This document shows, piece after piece, positions 7,396 through 10,285 of a stretch of 10,285 bases of DNA (positions are counted from its first letter, which is position 1; the number at the start of each line of letters is the position of its first letter). The translations under genes were made by a program, and so were the position numbers. Location: positions 1-10,285 of the forward strand of contig CALLQJ010000230.1 in assembly GCA_938014865.1 (NCBI GenBank). The letters are read 5' to 3'. This stretch comes from an uncultured Fastidiosipila sp. (GTDB lineage: Bacteria > Bacillota > Clostridia > Saccharofermentanales > Fastidiosipilaceae). Below the pieces are notes generated by a model. The model saw only the letters and a list, made by a program, of their open reading frames with translations, was not told where the DNA came from and did no database searches.

Positions 7396-8013
7396 TTATT
7401 TTTTAAGCGTCAAGACCCCTGAACAAAAAGACGCTTTTTTGAAACTCATATCCGGAAAGTGCTTTTTTATTTCTTCAAAAACAAAATAAAATTCTTCATC
7501 ATCCCACTCGTCTTCTGCTTCCGCTTTGCAGGCCTCTAAATCTTCACGCGTAAGGAAGGCCACATCTCCGATGCAGAGTATTCCGCCCTCATTTAATAAG
7601 CTGAGCAGGTCATTAATAAATGAAATCTTTTCTTCATCTCTTAAATGATGAAGGGAGTATGCGGCAATAATTGCATCATAGCTCTGCCGTCTTAAAGGCT
7701 CTGCTAATCCCTTGCTGAAATCTCCGCAGTACAGCCTGGCGTCCGGCATCTTTTTCTGCGCAATCTTTCGCATCTCTTCGGAGAAATCCTGGCCGTATAT
7801 CCTGCAGCCTTGCTTATACAAACGCGTCGTCAATCTTCCGCTTCCGAATCCGATATCCAATACGTTTTTTGCAGAGGACGCCGAAAGCTGATTGTAAACC
7901 TCATTCAGAACGCGTGAATAAGCGGCAAAAGGATAGCTCTTATCATTCTCTGATATCGCCACGCTTTGATCATAGCCTTCTGCCCATAAATCAAAACCCT
8001 TTTTATCCAGCAT
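7396..8013 (-). CDS. Class I SAM-dependent methyltransferase, YrrT-like
   Basis: The protein has 205 residues. Motif I is VLDIGFGSGR (51-60), GDF at 97-99 precedes the adenine-contact region, and YDAIIAAYSLHHL (112-124) is the usual strand-4 motif. The N-terminal FDLWAEGYDQSV and the AFLTREDLEACKAEAED segment resemble Bacillus YrrT, a putative methyltransferase. That protein lies in a methionine/cysteine recycling operon, which is not seen here. GGGAGG lies 8 bases before the ATG. The gene starts 17 bp after the phosphotransferase stop and ends 24 bp before the next methyltransferase, so the three are probably co-transcribed. The family is confident; the substrate is not. Confidence 0.85.
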   Translation of the reverse strand: MLDKKGFDLWAEGYDQSVAISENDKSYPFAAYSRVLNEVYNQLSASSAKNVLDIGFGSGRLTTRLYKQGCRIYGQDFSEEMRKIAQKKMPDARLYCGDFSKGLAEPLRRQSYDAIIAAYSLHHLRDEEKISFINDLLSLLNEGGILCIGDVAFLTREDLEACKAEAEDEWDDEEFYFVFEEIKKHFPDMSFKKASFCSGVLTLKK

Positions 8014-8030
8014 CCGTTTTTCCTCCCGGC

Positions 8031-9062
8031 TTAGCTTTCGATGATTAATGTGATTAAATCCAGCACCTTATCAAGATAAATATTATTTCTGATTAAATCA
8101 TCCCAAAGGCTTACATTCGGCCATAAGAATAAATCTACAATTTTCCTGTAATCATCCCATGCATTTTTTTCATGCTTATCCGGCTCATAAAATTTAAACA
8201 TATGAAATAGTAAGTGTTCACGATAGTCCGTCATCTTTTTAAAAATTTCTTGTGCCGTAAAATTCTCAAAATCAGCCATCGATAAATCATACCTTGTTTC
8301 ATTGAGAATATTGTTAATATTTACTTCCGTTCCGGCCATATTGAAATCAATGAGGCCTGCAAATTTGCCGTGATCCAGCAGAATATTTGTTGCATTAAGA
8401 TCGCCTTGAATTGAACATTTTCTCAATCGGGGCAGAGCTTTTTTGATGCTCTTTCTGCAGCACGTATTAAGTTCATCCAGTTCAGAAACTAAATCAGATT
8501 GCTTTACGGATAATAACGCGTCTCTTAAGAGACGATAATTTTCTTCTTTTTCATCGATCTCTTCATCCCAAGCGGCTAATTCAACAATTGACCACATACT
8601 GTATCGGCTCATCAAATCTTTATTTGTATTCAATCGCATATATTTTGCGGTCTTTTCTAAAACGTCAATCTTCACTTCCTCGGAATAATGATCAAAATCA
8701 GCGCTTTCATACGGGGCACATTCCTCTGTCCATGCAAGGAATTCCCGTCCCTCAAAACAAAAGTGATATAGATATTGACCGTCTGACGCCGGATGGAATC
8801 TCGGGACATAAATACCGCTCTTATTATAATTTTCAATAACTTTGCTGAGCTCAAGAAAAACAGCCTGATTCAAATCGTTTTTCGAATGAATCTTTATAAG
8901 CCAATCCTTATTGACATAAAAATTAATTCTGATATCACTTAGGGAATGACTCGTATCACTGCAAAAGGTGATTACGCTATGGTCGATCGCAAAATAATCA
9001 CATATTTTAATAAGCAGATTCGAATCGTTCTTTATTTTTTCTGCTGTCGTTTTATGGTTCAT
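8031..9062 (-). CDS. APH/choline-kinase-fold phosphotransferase, substrate unknown
   Basis: The protein has 343 residues. It shows the kinase-like catalytic loop CSIQGDLNATNIL (about 216-228) with catalytic Asp221 and Asn226, and the metal-binding GLIDFNMAG with Asp239. K57 in WLIKIH is the likely ATP-binding lysine. The usual HGD of the catalytic loop is QGD here, a substitution seen in some family members. The family phosphorylates hydroxyls of small molecules (aminoglycosides, macrolides, choline, homoserine, sugars); nothing here fixes the substrate. The gene appears AT-richer than the methyltransferases downstream. The start at 9062 is the first ATG after an in-frame TAA, but AGGA lies only 2-3 bases upstream, so initiation looks weak. 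It leads a probable three-gene operon with the two methyltransferases. Confidence 0.75.
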   Translation of the reverse strand: MNHKTTAEKIKNDSNLLIKICDYFAIDHSVITFCSDTSHSLSDIRINFYVNKDWLIKIHSKNDLNQAVFLELSKVIENYNKSGIYVPRFHPASDGQYLYHFCFEGREFLAWTEECAPYESADFDHYSEEVKIDVLEKTAKYMRLNTNKDLMSRYSMWSIVELAAWDEEIDEKEENYRLLRDALLSVKQSDLVSELDELNTCCRKSIKKALPRLRKCSIQGDLNATNILLDHGKFAGLIDFNMAGTEVNINNILNETRYDLSMADFENFTAQEIFKKMTDYREHLLFHMFKFYEPDKHEKNAWDDYRKIVDLFLWPNVSLWDDLIRNNIYLDKVLDLITLIIES

Positions 9063-9133
9063 TATCCTAATAGTCTTCTGCTTCGGCTTTGTAAGCTCTT
9101 AAATCTCATCTGTCCGGAAGACCGCATCTTTAA

Positions 9134-9139
9134 ATTATA
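9134..9139 (-). promoter_or_regulatory. Candidate -10 (TATAAT) for the phosphotransferase operon
   Basis: A perfect TATAAT on the minus strand lies 71 bp before the phosphotransferase ATG. The -35 region at 16-18 bp is weak (TTATTA or CTTATT). An activator might therefore be needed, or the match may be chance in an AT-rich leader. Confidence 0.4.
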
Positions 9140-9178
9140 TTATTCCATATCTATTTAATAAGGGCCTGTGACGGCTGA

Positions 9179-9195
9179 GCATCATGCCATGATGC
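9179..9195. promoter_or_regulatory. 17-bp perfect palindrome GCATCATG-N-CATGATGC
   Basis: Two 8-base arms are separated by one base. The site lies about 40 bp upstream of the candidate -10 at 9134-9139 and between the phosphotransferase and the zinc-ribbon gene. There is no T-run on either side, so an operator is more likely than a terminator. The regulator is unknown. Confidence 0.4.
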
Positions 9196-9264
9196 AGATC
9201 AAGAGAACTGCTGACGACGGTACTTATTTTAATTATGTCGTATGAAGCAAACACAAAAGCTTAT

Positions 9265-9516
9265 TTATTCAATCTCAATACGTTCTCCGCAATGACGACA
9301 ATGATATACATGTGTTTTAGCGTAGAAAAGTCTTTCCAAATTTTCAAAAGTACCACAATGCGGGCAGCGCAAATAGCGTTTATCAATATATAGATAAAAG
9401 GCCAAAGCTACAGCTGCAAGTATAAAAATCGGCTTGAAGAAAACACCCGCAATTAAGCAGACAACAAATACAATAACACTAATGAAAGCTAAGGTAATTT
9501 TATTTCTTTTAATCAT
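9265..9516 (-). CDS. Small membrane protein with C-terminal zinc ribbon
   Basis: The 83-residue product has two predicted membrane helices (about 8-25 and 29-44), a short basic loop (DKRYLR), and a cytoplasmic zinc ribbon with CPHCG at 51-55 and CRHCG at 73-77. Four cysteines (51, 54, 73, 76) are placed to bind one zinc. The protein ends soon after, with GERIEIE. I know no specific function; similar small zinc-ribbon membrane proteins in Bacillota are uncharacterised. No ribosome binding site precedes the ATG. Instead, an extended -10 promoter ends 7 bases before it, which predicts a leaderless transcript. The gene starts just inside the scar of the abiE operon and is separated from the phosphotransferase promoter region by about 125 bp. 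The regular helix and cysteine pattern supports a real gene despite its size. Confidence 0.75.
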   Translation of the reverse strand: MIKRNKITLAFISVIVFVVCLIAGVFFKPIFILAAVALAFYLYIDKRYLRCPHCGTFENLERLFYAKTHVYHCRHCGERIEIE

Positions 9517-9523
9517 CTTTTTT

Positions 9524-9532
9524 ATTATATCA
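9524..9532 (-). promoter_or_regulatory. Extended -10 promoter TGATATAAT for a leaderless gene
   Basis: TG-A-TATAAT on the minus strand is a perfect extended -10. Its end is 7 bases before the ATG at 9516, so transcription should begin at or within a base or two of the start codon. No TTGACA-like -35 is present, which an extended -10 can tolerate. An inverted repeat (9540-9554) occupies the -35 zone. Confidence 0.6.
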
Positions 9533-9701
9533 ATTTATTCTTCGATCCTCGAAGCAGTAATCGCCGGACAAGCCCGGCACGCCGGCGTTCCGTTTGCTCT
9601 GCTTCAGTTATTTGTTTTGCAGTCGCAGGGAAACGTCTGGCAGATTTCTCTTTGGCCGGATTGCGAATTTTGTCTTTTAACTGCCTTGCTGTTTGAATCA
9701 T
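9525..9701 (-). pseudogene. abiEii: Truncated AbiEii-type toxin (nucleotidyltransferase) remnant
   Basis: The frame from the ATG at 9701 is open for 58 codons and has a near-perfect ribosome binding site, GGAGGTGA, 7 bases upstream. It begins MIQTARQLKDKIRNPAKEKS, which closely matches the N-terminus of AbiEii/AbiGii toxins, many of which begin MIQTxRQLKDxIRN. After about residue 21 the frame becomes Arg-rich and unlike the family. A shift of frame near 9640 gives PDVSLRLQN, which may continue the family pattern before another stop. Full toxins have about 250-300 residues with a nucleotidyltransferase core, all of which is missing. The start overlaps the AbiEi stop by one base, as in intact operons. 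A short inactive peptide may still be made. Confidence 0.65.
9540..9554. promoter_or_regulatory. Inverted repeat CTTCGA-N3-TCGAAG over the -35 zone
   Basis: Perfect 6-base arms around 3 bases lie 10-25 bp upstream of the extended -10. The position suits a repressor site for the zinc-ribbon gene. It could equally be a relic in the pseudogene. Confidence 0.35.
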
Positions 9702-9802
9702 CAAAGAATCACCTCCAGGTAAGATTTTAGGATCGTGGCTACATTCAAAGCCTCAGCATATTGCATCAGAGACCGCAGGTTCTTATCTTTACTCACCCGT
9801 CA
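9701..9802 (-). pseudogene. abiEi: C-terminal remnant of an AbiEi-type antitoxin
   Basis: A 32-codon frame follows an in-frame stop (TGA at 9800-9802). It reads RVSKDKNLRSLMQYAEAL and ends LKSYLEVIL. The pattern K-x-L-x-x-L-x-x-YA-x-x-L ... YLEVLL is typical of the extreme C-terminus of AbiEi-family antitoxins, the DNA-binding partners of AbiEii toxins. The stop codon overlaps the toxin ATG (TGATG), the usual coupling in abiE operons. The N-terminal winged-helix part and most of the protein are absent; the sequence upstream runs into the tRNA terminator within about 60 bp. The assignment rests on motif memory and on the adjoining toxin start, which supports it strongly. Confidence 0.65.
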
Positions 9803-9847
9803 GATTCATTTGTTTGAGCAAAATCCTTGCATATCAGGCATTACAAG

Positions 9848-9887
9848 AAAAAAACAAACTCCGCTGCGTTTATATCCGCAGCGGAGT
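9848..9887 (-). terminator. Intrinsic terminator of the tRNA cluster
   Basis: A perfect 11-bp stem (ACTCCGCTGCG at 9858-9868 paired with CGCAGCGGAGT at 9877-9887) with an 8-base loop is followed on the minus strand by TTTGTTTTTTTC. It lies 7 bp past the CCA end of tRNA-Cys. Confidence 0.9.
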
Positions 9888-9894
9888 CATTGTT

Positions 9895-9969
<75 letters not shown>

Positions 9970-9978
9970 GAATATGAA

Positions 9979-10004
9979 AATAGCCGGAACACGGTCCGGC
10001 TATT
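9979..10004 (-). terminator. Hairpin between tRNA-Gly and tRNA-Cys, partial terminator or processing site
   Basis: A perfect 10-bp stem (AATAGCCGGA with TCCGGCTATT, 6-base loop) is followed on the minus strand by only a short T-rich stretch (TATTTTC). It could end part of the Gly transcript or mark a processing point, since tRNA-Cys has no promoter of its own that I can see in the short gap. Confidence 0.5.
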
Positions 10005-10007
10005 ATG

Positions 10008-10083
10008 TGGAGCGGGATACGAGACTCGAACTCGCGACTTTCACCATGGCAAGGTGACACTCTACCAATTGAGTTAATCCCGC
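10008..10083 (-). tRNA. tRNA-Gly (GCC anticodon)
   Basis: The 76-nt cloverleaf has acceptor GCGGGAT pairing with ATCCCGC, D-stem ACTC/GAGT, anticodon stem TCACC/GGTGA with loop TTGCCAT (GCC), T-arm GCGAG-TTCGAGT-CTCGT, discriminator U and an encoded CCA. Confidence 0.95.
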
Positions 10084-10107
10084 ATAAATTGCCTGAAAGA
10101 CTTATAC

Positions 10108-10135
10108 ATTATAGCACGCCGGATAAGCCTGTCAA
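10108..10135 (-). promoter_or_regulatory. Consensus sigma-A promoter for tRNA-Gly/Cys
   Basis: TTGACA (10130-10135) and TATAAT (10108-10113) are both perfect, with a 16-bp spacer and an added TG extension (TGC before TATAAT). The predicted start leaves a leader of about 18 nt before tRNA-Gly. It lies just downstream of tRNA-Glu inside the tRNA array. Confidence 0.85.
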
Positions 10136-10144
10136 GCAACTGTC

Positions 10145-10219
10145 TGGTGACCCGTAGGGGAATCGAACCCCTGTCTTCGCCGTGAAAGGGCGATGTCTTA
10201 ACCGCTTGACTAACGGGCC
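10145..10219 (-). tRNA. tRNA-Glu (TTC anticodon)
   Basis: The 75-nt cloverleaf has acceptor GGCCCGT pairing with ACGGGTC, anticodon stem TCGCC/GGCGA with loop CTTTCAC (TTC), T-arm AGGGG-TTCGATT-CCCCT, discriminator A and an encoded CCA. It lies 5 bp from the upstream tRNA-Met, so the two are probably co-transcribed. Confidence 0.95.
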
Positions 10220-10224
10220 GCATA

Positions 10225-10285
10225 TGGTAGCGGTAGTCGGATTTGAACCAACGACACTTCGGGTATGAACCGAATGCTCTAGCCA
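10225..10285 (-). tRNA. tRNA-Met (CAT anticodon), 5' end beyond window
   Basis: The visible 61 nt include part of the D-arm (TGGCTAGAGC), the anticodon stem TTCGG/CCGAA with loop TTCATAC (CAT), T-arm GTTGG-TTCAAAT-CCGAC, acceptor 3' strand TACCGCT, A73 and CCA. The anticodon stem lacks the three G-C pairs in the initiator orientation, so an elongator Met tRNA is likely. A lysidine-modified Ile tRNA cannot be excluded without the missing 15 or so bases. Confidence 0.85.

Noticed and set aside
5629..9062. Antibiotic-resistance island (kinase plus acetyltransferase plus methyltransferases)
   Set aside because: None of the proteins shows features of a specific known resistance enzyme, and the families are broad; substrate is unknown.
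9562..9587. CGCCGG...CCGGCG inverted repeat as a terminator or REP element
   Set aside because: The arms are only 6 bp around a 14-base loop, no T-run follows on either strand, and no second copy was seen in the window.

Overview
The window looks like chromosomal DNA of a Bacillota species, probably of the Clostridia or Erysipelotrichia type. This is inferred from strong GGAGG-type ribosome binding sites on most genes, tRNA genes with encoded CCA ends, sigma-A promoters close to consensus, and protein families common in such gut bacteria. GC content is moderate by eye, and the phosphotransferase and zinc-ribbon genes are AT-richer. Species cannot be named from the sequence.

Layout. Positions 1-463 (minus) hold the N-terminal part of a secreted lipoprotein that runs off the window. 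Positions 464-1014 contain no intact gene. Part of this stretch (718-1014, minus) still encodes two membrane segments of an FtsX-type, BceB-like ABC permease and is read as a gene remnant. Positions 1011-4467 (minus) hold two translationally coupled ABC exporter half-transporters, each a membrane domain fused to an ATPase. Divergent from them, at 4632-5579 (plus), is an AraC-family regulator. The 164-bp divergent promoter region carries a palindrome matching the DtxR/IdeR iron-box consensus at 15 of 19 positions. Regulator, exporter pair and iron box together suggest an iron- or siderophore-related export/uptake locus resembling IrtAB or YbtPQ with YbtA/PchR. That function is inferred.

Positions 5629-9062 (minus) hold a GNAT acetyltransferase and, upstream of it, a compact set of phosphotransferase (APH fold) followed by two class I SAM-dependent methyltransferases, with gaps of 17 and 24 bp. 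These are small-molecule-modifying enzymes with unknown substrates. Positions 9265-9516 (minus) hold a small two-helix membrane protein with a C-terminal zinc ribbon. Its extended -10 promoter sits only 7 bp before the ATG, so its mRNA is predicted to be leaderless.

Positions 9525-9802 are a decayed abiE toxin-antitoxin operon: the last 32 codons of an AbiEi antitoxin overlap the start of an AbiEii toxin that keeps only about 20 recognisable residues. Positions 9858-10285 (minus) are a tRNA cluster read Met (partial), Glu, Gly, Cys. It has a consensus promoter before Gly, a hairpin between Gly and Cys, and a clear intrinsic terminator after Cys. The toxin-antitoxin scar next to the tRNAs fits a tRNA-proximal hotspot of gene gain and loss.

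No CRISPR array, intact insertion sequence or rRNA was seen. The best candidates for new biology are the iron-box/AraC/exporter locus, the leaderless zinc-ribbon gene, and the abiE scar.
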